From: Syntrophaceae bacterium UBA2188
Lineage (GTDB): Bacteria > Desulfobacterota > BSN033 > UBA1163
Assembly: GCA_002327985.1 (NCBI GenBank)
Contig: DCVM01000012.1
Location: 1 to 64,000, forward strand
Length of the DNA: 64,000 nt
Reading direction: 5' to 3'
The notes under the pieces are model-generated. The model ran no database searches. It was not told where the DNA came from and saw only the letters and a program-made list of their open reading frames with translations. Shown here one piece after another: positions 36,335 to 44,718 of the stretch (positions are counted from its first letter, which is position 1; each line of letters opens with the position of its first letter). Position numbers and translations under genes: made by a program.

Positions 36335-37444
36335 TTATTTTTTGACGATCTTAACTGTTATGCCATCGCTTAACTGTTCATGTCCGGCTGTGACCACTTG
36401 CTGTCCTTTTTGAATGCCCTGAACGAGTTCAACACGGCCTTCCATTCTCACGCCCGTTTCGACCTCCCGACGACGAGCAACCCCGTCCTGGATCACAAAG
36501 ACAAAAAACTTCCCCTTCTCGCTGAGAAGGGCCGCCTCTGGGATAAGGAGCGCATTGGGGTTGGTTCCTGTTGGGATAGAGACCTCCGTGAAAAAGCCAG
36601 GTTTGAGTCGATGGTGAGGATTCCGAACCAGTGCCTTCATCCTCACATTCCGGGTGGAAGGATCAGCTGTCGGGCTGATGAATTGGAGGGTGGCTGAAAA
36701 CCTTTCTCCAGAGAAAGCCTTTACCGTAAACCCAAGCCTACTTCCCAATCGGACCATGGTCGCCCAATTCTCCGGGAGATAGAATTCGAGCTCGAGAGGA
36801 TCCATTTGAACAATCTTTAAAATCTCATCTTTGGGAGCCACATTCACATGCTCTCCCAAGGCAGCGATCTTCAGATTGACAACGCCATGGATGGGAGAGA
36901 CGATTTGATGGTCCAGAAGGTTCTGCCTGGCCAGACTTAATTCTGCTTTAGCCAAAGTCAACCTTGCCTCGTCCAGCTTTAATTTAAGGGCGAGATCGTC
37001 ATACGTCTGTTGAGGAATCACTTTTGATTCGAGAAGCCTCTGATATCTAACAAGGGTCACCCGGCTCGTCTCTAAGGAGGCTTCTGCCTGTTGGACATTC
37101 GCTTCTGCCCTCTCCACCTGGAGCCTGGCATCCACATCATCCAGTTGAACCACCGTTTGCCCCTTTATCACCCGATCGCCCTCTTTGACATGGATCTGTT
37201 TGATGATCCCCGCTCTCTTTGGACTGATCGTCACATCTTCAAGGGCTTTGAGACTCCCTATTGCTGAAAGGGTATAGGAAATGAATCTTGGAATCACCTC
37301 TATCACTTCCACTTTCTTTTCTTCAGCGATGAGAACAGATGGATTGGAGCCCGTTTTGGGTGGATGAGACTCCTTCGAACCACATCCCCCAAGAAAAAGG
37401 AGCACTACACATAGACCATATAAAATAAATTGCCGCATATTCAT
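36335..37444 (-). CDS. RND efflux periplasmic adaptor (membrane fusion) lipoprotein
   Basis: A 369-residue adaptor. The N-terminus has a lipobox LGGC (Cys21), so it is anchored as a lipoprotein in the inner membrane. Then come the half-lipoyl domain (VKEGDRVIKGQTVVQLDD), a coiled-coil hairpin (AEANVQQAEASLETSRVTL onward), the second half-lipoyl segment (IVSPIHGVVNLK), beta-barrel and membrane-proximal domains. It links the RND pump to the TolC-like channel. Two ATG codons (37444 and 37438) start the frame. Confidence 0.93.
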   Translation of the reverse strand: MNMRQFILYGLCVVLLFLGGCGSKESHPPKTGSNPSVLIAEEKKVEVIEVIPRFISYTLSAIGSLKALEDVTISPKRAGIIKQIHVKEGDRVIKGQTVVQLDDVDARLQVERAEANVQQAEASLETSRVTLVRYQRLLESKVIPQQTYDDLALKLKLDEARLTLAKAELSLARQNLLDHQIVSPIHGVVNLKIAALGEHVNVAPKDEILKIVQMDPLELEFYLPENWATMVRLGSRLGFTVKAFSGERFSATLQFISPTADPSTRNVRMKALVRNPHHRLKPGFFTEVSIPTGTNPNALLIPEAALLSEKGKFFVFVIQDGVARRREVETGVRMEGRVELVQGIQKGQQVVTAGHEQLSDGITVKIVKK

Positions 37445-37463
37445 TCTCTCTCTTCTAAAAAGC

Positions 37464-37507
37464 TTGTCTGTTTAAGGTTCATTGTTGATCGTTCATTGTT
37501 CATCGTT
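37464..37507. repeat. Degenerate GTTCATTGTTCATCGTTCA repeat
   Basis: The short gap before the adaptor gene contains repeated 8-10-nt units (GTTCATTGTT, GATCGTTCATTG, TTCATCGTTCACCG). It looks like a slippage-type array. No function is evident. Confidence 0.45.
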
Positions 37508-37515
37508 CACCGTCT

Positions 37516-38835
37516 TTACGGATACATCCTCCCCATGGCTCGTTCCAATTGGGCCTTGGCAATATTGAAGTCGCTTAAGGCACCATAATAGTTGACCCTC
37601 GCCTGAGATAATAATACGACCGCATCGAGGACATCTGTTTGTGTGGCCACCTGATACTTGTATCGTTCTTCATTCATCCTTAAATTTTCTTCTGCCTGTT
37701 CAATCGATTTTTCTGCAACGCTGAGATTCTTCTCAGCCAGCGCCATATTGAGGTAGTCATTCTTGACTTCGAGGGTAATGGAGTCAATGAGTTGCGTCTT
37801 CAAGTCTTCTGCCTGAGTGACCTTCACCTTGTTCTCCCCCACTTTGAGGGCGGTATTGCCCCAATTCCAGAGAGTAAGGGTGGCTAACGCCTGAACCGTC
37901 CATCTCTCGTTTTTATAATCCCCGTTTAGCCCCAATTCTTCAGAGAAACGACCATAGTTCCCTAAGAGACTGATCGTCGGGAAAAACCCACTTCTGGCTG
38001 CCTTGACCCCCTCCTTGGCCTGGTCGATATTCAATTGGGCGGCCTTCACCTCCGGCCTCAGGCGGAGGCTCTCCTCAAGAGAGGCTTCAAAACTCATTGG
38101 AAAGCGTTTGTACTCAAGAATGTCAACGACCTCAAAAGGTGTGTCGATCTCCCTCCTGAGCAATGTATTGAATGAGGCCTTGGCTGTTGCCAGATCATTC
38201 TCCACCTTTTTCGCAGCTTGTTTGGTATTGGCCAGCCTCACTTCGGCCTGAAGAACATCATTCTTGGGAACAATGCCAACATCAAAAAAGGCTTTGGTCA
38301 CTTCAAGTTGAGCTTCGAATTGCTTGACGGCTTGTTTTGCCACATCCCAAAACTTTTCAGCCCTCAAGATATTGAAGTAGCCCACTCTCACCTGGAGAAC
38401 CAAGTCCCGTTTCACAGTCTCTACATTTTCCTTGGAAAGATCAACCCCTAATTTGGCTGCTCGGTAATTCGCTAAATTAAACCCCCCTGTAAAAAGCGGC
38501 TGACTCACAGTGGTACTAAAATTATAAACGTCCCTGCTCGTACCAATGACTACACCAGAAGCAGAGACCTGATAAGACCCTACGGTGACAGGTGAATCAT
38601 ACCGAGTATAGCCATATTGCCCTGTCCACCACGGGAGAAAATTCGTGACGGCTTCCTTCCTTCGGAACTCAGAACCTAAAACCCCTATGGTAGCAGAATG
38701 AAGGGTCAGGCTCCGTTCCATTGCAATCTTTATGCTTTCTTCCAGTGTGAGAGGTTTCTGAGGTTCTTGACCCAAGACAACACCTGTAAAAACCATTGTC
38801 CCTAACATGAATCCGACGAACCATTTGAGTCTCAT
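37516..38835 (-). CDS. TolC-family outer-membrane efflux protein
   Basis: A 439-residue outer-membrane factor with a signal peptide (to about VVLGQ). The mature part has the two repeated TolC halves, each with long heptad helices (LEVTKAFFDVGIVPKNDVLQAE and the matching AEENLRMNEERYKYQVATQTDVLDA). The conserved RPE context (LRPEVKAAQLN) is present. The ATG at 38835, behind AGGAGGAG, lies only 4 bp after the stop of the TetR gene, so both share a transcript. Confidence 0.92.
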   Translation of the reverse strand: MRLKWFVGFMLGTMVFTGVVLGQEPQKPLTLEESIKIAMERSLTLHSATIGVLGSEFRRKEAVTNFLPWWTGQYGYTRYDSPVTVGSYQVSASGVVIGTSRDVYNFSTTVSQPLFTGGFNLANYRAAKLGVDLSKENVETVKRDLVLQVRVGYFNILRAEKFWDVAKQAVKQFEAQLEVTKAFFDVGIVPKNDVLQAEVRLANTKQAAKKVENDLATAKASFNTLLRREIDTPFEVVDILEYKRFPMSFEASLEESLRLRPEVKAAQLNIDQAKEGVKAARSGFFPTISLLGNYGRFSEELGLNGDYKNERWTVQALATLTLWNWGNTALKVGENKVKVTQAEDLKTQLIDSITLEVKNDYLNMALAEKNLSVAEKSIEQAEENLRMNEERYKYQVATQTDVLDAVVLLSQARVNYYGALSDFNIAKAQLERAMGRMYP

Positions 38836-38839
38836 TAAT

Positions 38840-39472
38840 CTATCTCCTCCTTTCCATTTGCTGTACCCCACCTAAAAAGATTTCTAAAACCGTATCCAAC
38901 TTTGAAATGAGTGGATAGTATTCTGGACTGATCAGCCATTCAAAGACAAAGGAATTGACCACTCCCACCAGGGCATGAGCTAAATCCAGAGGATTCATGG
39001 ATTTGAATTCCCCTTCCTTGACCCCATGTTTCATCACCTCGGCGAGAAGGTGGATATAAATAATCATCTTGTTATGGATTCCTTTTCCTAAATCCTCTTT
39101 GACCGTCCACTCAAACCGATTTCGTTCTGAGATGTAGATCCTTAAGAAATCGCGATTCTTTTCGAAGAATTCGAACTGAAGGGCCAGCACCTTCTTGATT
39201 CGGTCTACGGCCGAGGTCTTCTGAGAGAGTTCGGTTTTAACCAGCCGATTGATCTCTTGGACCTTATCATCAATGAGGGTAAAATAAAGTTCCTCTTTCG
39301 ATTTGAAATACTTATAGAGGGTCCCCGTTCCAAATTCTGCTTCCCGCGCAATATCACTCATGGTGGTGGGGAAGAATCCTTTGGCGGCAAACACCTTTTC
39401 TGCTGCCGAAAGGATTTCTCCACGATGGGCTAAATATTCCCTTTCCTTCCGGCTTATTTTCTCTCTCTCCAT
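38840..39472 (-). CDS. TetR/AcrR family regulator of the RND efflux operon
   Basis: A 210-residue TetR-type repressor. The DNA-binding domain covers roughly residues 8-60 (ILSAAEKVFAAKGFFPTT, then IAREAEFGTGTLYKYFKSKEEL); the rest is the helical ligand domain. It is the first gene of the efflux operon and has a palindrome TGAACAACAGTTCA at its own promoter, so autoregulation with release by a pump substrate is the likely mode. Confidence 0.93.
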   Translation of the reverse strand: MEREKISRKEREYLAHRGEILSAAEKVFAAKGFFPTTMSDIAREAEFGTGTLYKYFKSKEELYFTLIDDKVQEINRLVKTELSQKTSAVDRIKKVLALQFEFFEKNRDFLRIYISERNRFEWTVKEDLGKGIHNKMIIYIHLLAEVMKHGVKEGEFKSMNPLDLAHALVGVVNSFVFEWLISPEYYPLISKLDTVLEIFLGGVQQMERRR

Positions 39473-39518
39473 TTTTAATAAACCTTTTAACGAGTCTCAA
39501 GAATAGTTATTCACTTTT

Positions 39519-39561
39519 TGAACAACAGTTCATTTTTAAAATAAAAAAAAAGTGCTGTCAA
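39519..39561 (-). promoter_or_regulatory. Promoter and operator of the efflux operon
   Basis: Minus strand: TTGACA (39556-39561), 17-nt spacer, TAAAAA (39533-39538), immediately followed by the perfect inverted repeat TGAAC-4-GTTCA (39519-39532) over the expected start point. This is the usual arrangement for a TetR-repressed promoter. The ATG of the regulator is 47 nt further on. Confidence 0.6.
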
Positions 39562-39611
39562 GCTAAATTTTACTTAAATTTCTTTCATCCTCTTTCATTT
39601 CAAGTCCTGCC

Positions 39612-40226
39612 TTAGGCTTTGGGTGGTAGGGAAACAAGCTTCCCGCTCACCTCCAGAATATGGACCATCACCCCCTTTAAGGCTTCGAGGATACCTAAAT
39701 AAATGGGTGAGGATTTGGGCACGCAGATTCCTTGAATCAACCTCTCCTCATGTTCTTCGGAGTAGCCATTCGCAATTTTAAATATGGACCTCACCTCCTC
39801 TCCAATTCGCTGAGCCAGAAGCTTGTTCTGGGTAGTGATGAGATCCGGAAGGTTTTCCAAAAGTCTCATGGCTTCTTGAAATACATCATTCACTTCTTTG
39901 ACTGCCCGATCACTAAAAAGGTTATGATGTTGAGACTTGGCTTTGAGTCGATCAAAAATCCCCTCAATATTGTAAGTCATACGGTCCAAACTGGAGGCGA
40001 TCGAGAGATAAGGCTTTGCCCACTCCCTCCCTTTTTCGCTCGACGGACTCTTTGAAATAATGAAACTGGTCAACTCTGAGGAATATTGATGAATCTTATC
40101 TTTCACTATCTCTGCCTCTGTAAAGGGTTTCTCCGAAGGTCCTCGAAATCCCTCGAAAGCCAATTCCAACATCTTCATCAGACCCTGACAAACCAGAACC
40201 ATCTTCTCCATGATCTCTTTGTCCAT
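39612..40226 (-). CDS. PhoU-like helical protein
   Basis: A 204-residue all-helical protein without signal or membrane segments. Helices such as VKEVNDVFQEAMRLLENLPDLI and the C-terminal SPIYLGILEALKGVMVHILEVS recall the PhoU/Na-Pi cotransporter regulatory fold, in which such helices carry metal-binding E/D clusters. Match is by feel, not by a decisive motif. It follows the EndoQ-like gene by about 65 bp and may be co-transcribed. Confidence 0.65.
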   Translation of the reverse strand: MDKEIMEKMVLVCQGLMKMLELAFEGFRGPSEKPFTEAEIVKDKIHQYSSELTSFIISKSPSSEKGREWAKPYLSIASSLDRMTYNIEGIFDRLKAKSQHHNLFSDRAVKEVNDVFQEAMRLLENLPDLITTQNKLLAQRIGEEVRSIFKIANGYSEEHEERLIQGICVPKSSPIYLGILEALKGVMVHILEVSGKLVSLPPKA

Positions 40227-40290
40227 CTTTCTTCCCCTTTCTGCAACTGGAAGATCCCCACAGCCTGATTTAGATCATACAGCCTAAAAC

Positions 40291-41541
40291 CTAAAACAGG
40301 TTCAATTGATCCTTCGATGCGTCCCCTCTTTTTTTCTCAGGGAAAAGATTGATTTTCCCATAAGCCCCGTCATGGCCTGGAACAATCGAAACTTTTTCCT
40401 GCCTCATTCGGATAATTCCCTCTAAGATAGCGGGGGAAACAAATGAAGCCAATTCGTCAGGCGTGGCATCGAGGAGGATCCTAAATTCCGGACCTCCTCG
40501 ATCAATCAATCTTTCATATTCAGACTCCACTGCCTTGGTCCCCACTCCAACATCCAATGCCTCCGCGACGATCTCCTCCAATGGAATAAGGTGAATGGAG
40601 GGGATGGCATGCTTCGGAATAAAGCTTTCTGGACGATCAGCCAATTCCTCCACCCGATGCATCACCCCAACGGTCAACTTCTTATGACAGTTCGGGCAGA
40701 GATACTGATTTGCCTTGGTTTGAGAAGGAGAAAAGATCACACCACATTGACGATGACCATCATAATGATATTTCCCCTCCTCTGGAAAGAATTCGATGGT
40801 GAAGAGTAGTTTCCTTGGGTCTTTCTTTCGAATGGCCTCCGCGATCTCTCGATAATCCAATGCACAATCGAAGGCATTGGCTTCCCTTCCCAACCGGTTT
40901 GGGGAGTGGGCATCGGAATTGGAGAGGAGGGTAATGGAATCAAGGGCTGACCATCTCCAGTTCATCTCCGGATCTGAAGAGAGGCCTGTCTCGATGGCAT
41001 GGATATGAGGAGATATCTCTCCATAACATTCTTGAATGGAATCGAATCCTGAATTGGCTCCAAAGATTGAAAACCAGGGGGTCCAGGCATGGGCAGGAAT
41101 GATCAGGCAATCCGCCGAAATATCTAAAATCATCTTTGCCAATTCTTTTGCTGAAAAACTAAAAATGGGTCTCCCATCTGACGAGAGTTTCCCAAGGTTT
41201 CCCAATTTAGAACGAATCGTCTCAACCACTTCGAAGCTGGGGGCAAAAATGAGGGTGTGGATCCGCCTACCCTTGCCCTCCTGAGAGTAAATGTTGCTCA
41301 CTTCAGCCGTCAAAATATACTGGACGCGCTCATCTCCCTTGATCAGTTTAAGAAGACCATTCCCCAAAGGTTCCAATTTTGACCGCAACTCGGCGAAATA
41401 GGTCGGATGGGTAAAGTCTCCTGTGCCGAGAAGAGCGATTCCCTTTTTCTTTGCCCATCGAGCAAGGTTCTCCACCTCCATCTCCTTGCTTGTGGCCCGA
41501 CTGAACTTAGAATGAAGATGAAAATCAGCAATAAACCGCAT
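40291..41541 (-). CDS. Endonuclease Q-family PHP nuclease
   Basis: A 416-residue PHP-domain protein of the TIGR00375/EndoQ type, which nicks 5' of deaminated bases (uracil, hypoxanthine) in DNA. The metal-binding start is FIADFHLHSKFSRA, followed by LLGTGDFTHPTYF and further His/Asp motifs (IPAHAWTPWF, LSNSDAHSP). A four-Cys zinc module (CGVIF...LCPNCHKKL) is near residues 258-282, then a helical C-terminal domain. The last residues are QLNLF, a match to the bacterial beta-clamp-binding pentapeptide. AGGGT precedes the ATG. Confidence 0.8.
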   Translation of the reverse strand: MRFIADFHLHSKFSRATSKEMEVENLARWAKKKGIALLGTGDFTHPTYFAELRSKLEPLGNGLLKLIKGDERVQYILTAEVSNIYSQEGKGRRIHTLIFAPSFEVVETIRSKLGNLGKLSSDGRPIFSFSAKELAKMILDISADCLIIPAHAWTPWFSIFGANSGFDSIQECYGEISPHIHAIETGLSSDPEMNWRWSALDSITLLSNSDAHSPNRLGREANAFDCALDYREIAEAIRKKDPRKLLFTIEFFPEEGKYHYDGHRQCGVIFSPSQTKANQYLCPNCHKKLTVGVMHRVEELADRPESFIPKHAIPSIHLIPLEEIVAEALDVGVGTKAVESEYERLIDRGGPEFRILLDATPDELASFVSPAILEGIIRMRQEKVSIVPGHDGAYGKINLFPEKKRGDASKDQLNLF

Positions 41542-41555
41542 ACCCTATGCACCTA

Positions 41556-41590
41556 AAATTCGAAGCACGAAATCCGAAATACGAAATCAT
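41556..41590. repeat. Degenerate CGAAATNCGAAAT repeat
   Basis: Just upstream of the EndoQ-like gene: AATTCGAAGCACGAAATCCGAAATACGAAATCAT is made of 8-9-nt units (CGAAGCA, CGAAATC, CGAAATA, CGAAATC; text split here into units). Such arrays are widespread in environmental genomes; no function is evident. Confidence 0.4.
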
Positions 41591-41649
41591 CTCAAATGTC
41601 GAACAAACATTTCATGGCCTTCCCTTTTTCCTCGATTCTCTAACTCCAC

Positions 41650-42018
41650 TTACTCAATGGGTCCTTTTAATTCTTTTACCATCATACAGCTCATATTCCC
41701 CCTCTCTGACGAAACCCCCTGAAGCATTCCTTCTTTTTGAGTTCTCAGCCCGCAATAGCCCCACCCTCCTTCCAAAATTTGACATTGATTGACACAGACC
41801 TGCCAAAGGAGTCCTGATCTATTTCGAGGAGGGGTGGTTACCAAATAGAATGGTTCCCGGGAGGAACGATGCGTATTCTCAATGAAAAGTTTAATGTTCT
41901 CCTTTCCTGATCGAAGGCAATGGATACAGACCGGGAGGGCTTCAGAAAGAAGGCTCACCTCTTTCCCGCAAGTGAGGCACTCTTTTCCCCATTGGGCCTT
42001 AGCCTTTTTATAAACCAC
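41650..42018 (-). pseudogene. Truncated radical SAM protein gene (N-terminal part)
   Basis: A 122-residue frame with a GTG start. It carries an N-terminal zinc-ribbon-like pair (CLTCGKE, CIHCLRSG), then LVTTPPRNRSGLLWQVC and CVNQCQILEGGWGYCGLRT. The last part matches the N-terminal lead-in of a family of radical SAM proteins whose catalytic CxxxCxxC barrel should follow within about 50 residues. Here the frame stops at 41650 and only about 110 bp remain before EndoQ, so the barrel is missing. Deletion remnant is the simplest reading; a small stand-alone zinc protein is the alternative. Confidence 0.55.
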
Positions 42019-42061
42019 TCTTTTACCCCGTTAAGAAACCCCGAACAATTACTTGGAAATT

Positions 42062-42119
42062 AAAGGTTCCGTTCAACGGTGACGATGCCCGTATCGTTAA
42101 TAAAAGGTTACGTTTAACG
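42062..42119. repeat. Pair of 17-nt direct repeats containing CGTTNAACG
   Basis: AAAGGTTCCGTTCAACG (42062-42078) and AAAGGTTACGTTTAACG (42103-42119) agree at 15 of 17 positions with a 41-bp period (about four helical turns). Each ends in a CGTTNAACG palindrome. Could be tandem operator sites in the gap upstream of the truncated radical SAM gene. Confidence 0.45.
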
Positions 42120-42217
42120 TCCTCTTCATTCTTTGGCTGGTACCTTAACCGATTACCGAAACGGGCTTCGTAGCCTTTGCCTTAACCCGAACCACTGTAG
42201 TATTTTCATGGTCCGCG

Positions 42218-42237
42218 CCTGTCTGCCGGTAGGCAGG
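42218..42237. repeat. REP-like palindrome
   Basis: CCTGTCTGCC-GGTAGGCAGG is a near-perfect inverted repeat (two mismatches over 10-bp arms), followed at once by a second palindromic stretch, GGTGACCACGTGGCC. The CTGCCGGTAGGCAG core is a frequently seen intergenic palindrome in environmental genomes. Confidence 0.55.
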
Positions 42238-42290
42238 GGTGACCACGTGGCCATCATGGGTAATTAATTTCCTTCCCTCACAAATGGGGT

Positions 42291-42548
42291 TTACTCCACG
42301 ACTTTATAAACAACGTCGTGTTCCCTCACTTTGTCCTTCACCTTGATCCCGATATCTGCCCCCGGCCCTGCTTCCTGAACATTGATGTTCTCAATCTGCA
42401 TCGAATCGATGGTTTGTGTGACATCGGTCGTATGTCCAACAATATGGATGGTATCCCCGACCTTTAATGAACCCTCTGATAAGCGTATCGCCGCGACACT
42501 AATCTTTCCAAAATATTTGATGATTTCTCCCACTTTCTTCTCTTCCAT
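42291..42548 (-). CDS. Stand-alone EF-Tu domain-2-like protein
   Basis: An 85-residue protein equal to a single translation-factor beta-barrel (elongation factor Tu domain 2 fold): VGEIIKYFGKISVAAIRLSEGSLKVGDTIHIVG, then TQTIDSMQIENINVQEAGPGADIGIKV (quoted here as family landmarks). No GTPase domain is attached. Proteins of this kind occur in anaerobes and archaea next to diverse genes and have no settled function; RNA or protein binding is plausible. AAAGGAGG precedes the ATG. It ends the gene string that starts at about 48.1 kb. Confidence 0.8.
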   Translation of the reverse strand: MEEKKVGEIIKYFGKISVAAIRLSEGSLKVGDTIHIVGHTTDVTQTIDSMQIENINVQEAGPGADIGIKVKDKVREHDVVYKVVE

Positions 42549-42563
42549 CTTTTTCCTCCTTTC

Positions 42564-43610
42564 TTAAGCGTTCATGTCAATTCCTATTCTCCTGATCGCT
42601 TCAAAAACTTCATCCATCTCTATAGCTCTCAGGCATTCAAAGTCCTTACACTGAAAAAATCGCTCTTGAGGGCAAGGAGAGCAGGGCATTCCCCTCCGAA
42701 CCACAGCCGTCTTTTCCCCCCTCGGTGACCAAACCATGTGATTCGATGGCCCGAAGATGGCAATCGTCGGAATCCCTAAGGCCGCAGCCATATGAGAAAT
42801 CCCAGAATCATTTCCGATATAAAACCAGCTCCCTTCCATGACGGAGGCCAGTTGGAGAAGGGTAAGCCCCTTTGCGATGATGAGTTGATTGGAACTCACC
42901 TCTTCAAAGACCTGCTCAACTTCTCTCCCCTCAGCCGGACCAAGAACAATGAGAATTTTGGAGTTGAGGCGATCTTGTAGAGTACGAGTCAGGTTTAAAA
43001 ATTGATCCAGAGGCCAAACTTTTTTTTTGCTTCCACTGCCAGGATGGAGGATGACCCCTTTCGATCGTTCTGCCTGAGTCACCCCTTTGCTTTTCCAGTA
43101 ATCCCTGGCCCATTGTCGATCCGACTCTTTCAAATGAAGTCTGGGATTCGATTCCGAGTTGTGAAGCCCAAACTGGTCCAATTGTTTGAGAAGATGATCT
43201 GTTACATGAACCTGCTTATCCCAGGGTGGAAAGGAATTGATGTGAAGGAGCCGACCCTGGCAAACCCTTCTCAGGTTCGCCATGACCGCTCCTTCTCCAT
43301 CTTTTCCAAACATGACAATCAGATCGAATGTTTTGAAAAATTGAGACAGAGGAAAGTCTAAAAATCCATCTCGAACAAAAAAAGTCGCCATTCCCTTTTG
43401 ATCGATAGAGAGAATTTCATCGGCATAATGTCGCTTTTCAACCAACTCCAGAATTCTCGGGTATCCCATCATGGCGGATCGGGCATAGGGAAAGGCCTTT
43501 CGAAGGGTTTCGAGGGCAGGCAAAGCAAGGATGAAATCACCCAAGGCACCCTGGTGAATCACCAAAATGGATGACACCCCGGATGCCTGGTTCGAATGGG
43601 AAGGAATCAT
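42564..43610 (-). CDS. Glycosyltransferase family 9 (heptosyltransferase-like)
   Basis: A 348-residue GT-B-fold glycosyltransferase. N-terminal ILVIHQGALGDFILALPALETLRKAFP and the C-terminal nucleotide-sugar site GNDSGISHMAAALGIPTIAIFG are the family hallmarks of ADP-heptose:LPS heptosyltransferases. A Cys-rich C-terminal stretch (CSPCPQERFFQCKDFEC) is also often seen in the family. Adds heptose or a related sugar to the lipopolysaccharide core on the cytoplasmic face. The gene is 15 bp upstream of the EF-Tu-like gene. Confidence 0.9.
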   Translation of the reverse strand: MIPSHSNQASGVSSILVIHQGALGDFILALPALETLRKAFPYARSAMMGYPRILELVEKRHYADEILSIDQKGMATFFVRDGFLDFPLSQFFKTFDLIVMFGKDGEGAVMANLRRVCQGRLLHINSFPPWDKQVHVTDHLLKQLDQFGLHNSESNPRLHLKESDRQWARDYWKSKGVTQAERSKGVILHPGSGSKKKVWPLDQFLNLTRTLQDRLNSKILIVLGPAEGREVEQVFEEVSSNQLIIAKGLTLLQLASVMEGSWFYIGNDSGISHMAAALGIPTIAIFGPSNHMVWSPRGEKTAVVRRGMPCSPCPQERFFQCKDFECLRAIEMDEVFEAIRRIGIDMNA

Positions 43611-43628
43611 CGTTTTCTTTTTCTTTGG

Positions 43629-44384
43629 TCAGGAGATGTTTTCCAATCGCTTCCGAATGTGATGATCATCGGGGGTGATCTGAAGAATCTTTCGATATTC
43701 TCTTCTTGCCTCTTTCCATCTTTTCTGATCCTCATACAGAACACCCAAATTGATCCTGGCAAAAAGATAGTTGGGATTGATACGAAGGGCCTTCTTCAAT
43801 TCAAGGATAGCCTCTCCATATCGCTTCCGATCACTGTAAAGAAGAGCTAAATGATAACGGAGATCGGCATACCGGGGGTTCAAGTGGACCGCCTTTTTCA
43901 TGCAGCGAAGGGCCTCCTGGGTTCGGCTCATGAGGCCATAAGTATAACTGAGATTGGCATATCCCATTCCCGCAGAGGCATCGATCTTTAACGCTTTTTG
44001 GAATTCCTGAATGGCCTTTGGGTAAGCTCCCTGATAATAATAGACCGTCCCAAGATTCATATGAAAAATAAACGTATCGGGTTTTAACCTAACAGCCTTT
44101 CTGAGCTCTTTGATGGCCTGTGCAAATTTTCCTCTTTGAGCAAGATAGAGACCGACGAAATTGTGAAATTGGTACAAAAAACCCAAATGGAGATGGGCCT
44201 CTCGATACTTTGGGTTGAGGCGGAGGGCCTCTAACAAATGAACCTCAGCTTTTTCCATCTGTCCATGGGCCATGAGGAGGAGAGCTAACTGATTTCGGAG
44301 GTCTGCGTAATGGGGATGCATTCGGACCTCTTGTTCGATCTCCCCCAAAATTCGCTTATAGGTTGGATTCCATCTTAAGCTCAT
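43629..44384 (-). CDS. Tetratricopeptide repeat protein
   Basis: A 251-residue protein made almost wholly of TPR units (about six), for example LRNQLALLLMAHGQMEKAEVHLLEALRLNPKY-type blocks, with repeated A-x-x-x-x-x-x-A-L-x-x-x-P patterns. No signal peptide. The ATG at 44384 lies inside the end of the preceding gene (29-nt overlap), indicating coupling. It is a protein-protein interaction scaffold; its partner may be the envelope genes nearby. Confidence 0.88.
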   Translation of the reverse strand: MSLRWNPTYKRILGEIEQEVRMHPHYADLRNQLALLLMAHGQMEKAEVHLLEALRLNPKYREAHLHLGFLYQFHNFVGLYLAQRGKFAQAIKELRKAVRLKPDTFIFHMNLGTVYYYQGAYPKAIQEFQKALKIDASAGMGYANLSYTYGLMSRTQEALRCMKKAVHLNPRYADLRYHLALLYSDRKRYGEAILELKKALRINPNYLFARINLGVLYEDQKRWKEARREYRKILQITPDDHHIRKRLENIS

Positions 44385-44712
44385 CCTTTTCTTCCTTCTT
44401 TCCGCCTTTATCCTTCTTGACTTCAACGGGAATCCACTGGCCTCTTTCCTTTCTCCAATTGAGGAGCTGAAAAATAACGTCACTCACTCCTGGAATGCTC
44501 CTCACCTTCTTTTCCAAGGAAAAAAGGGTATTCATCACTAAGTTTTTTCGTTTCTCTTCATCCCAGTCTTTGGAAGAATGAGGGACCTCAAAAATCCCTC
44601 GAATGTAAACCACTCCCTTGACCGTTCCGAAATCCATTCGAGAAGAATCGATGTTGGTTCGGATTAATACTCGCCGGAGATGAGATTGAATAACAAAGTC
44701 CTCTTTTAACAC
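44356..44712 (-). CDS. BON-like small protein
   Basis: A 118-residue protein with a GTG start and alternating strand-helix pattern: RTNIDSSRMDFGTVKGVVYIRG, later LEKKVRSIPGVSDVIFQL, which resembles the BON fold (phospholipid-binding/osmotic type). The C-terminal tail is highly charged (KKDKGGKKEEKDE). No signal peptide. Lies between a response regulator (6 bp) and the TPR gene (overlap). Function not known. Confidence 0.7.
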   Translation of the reverse strand: MLKEDFVIQSHLRRVLIRTNIDSSRMDFGTVKGVVYIRGIFEVPHSSKDWDEEKRKNLVMNTLFSLEKKVRSIPGVSDVIFQLLNWRKERGQWIPVEVKKDKGGKKEEKDELKMESNL

Positions 44713-44718
44713 GACCTT

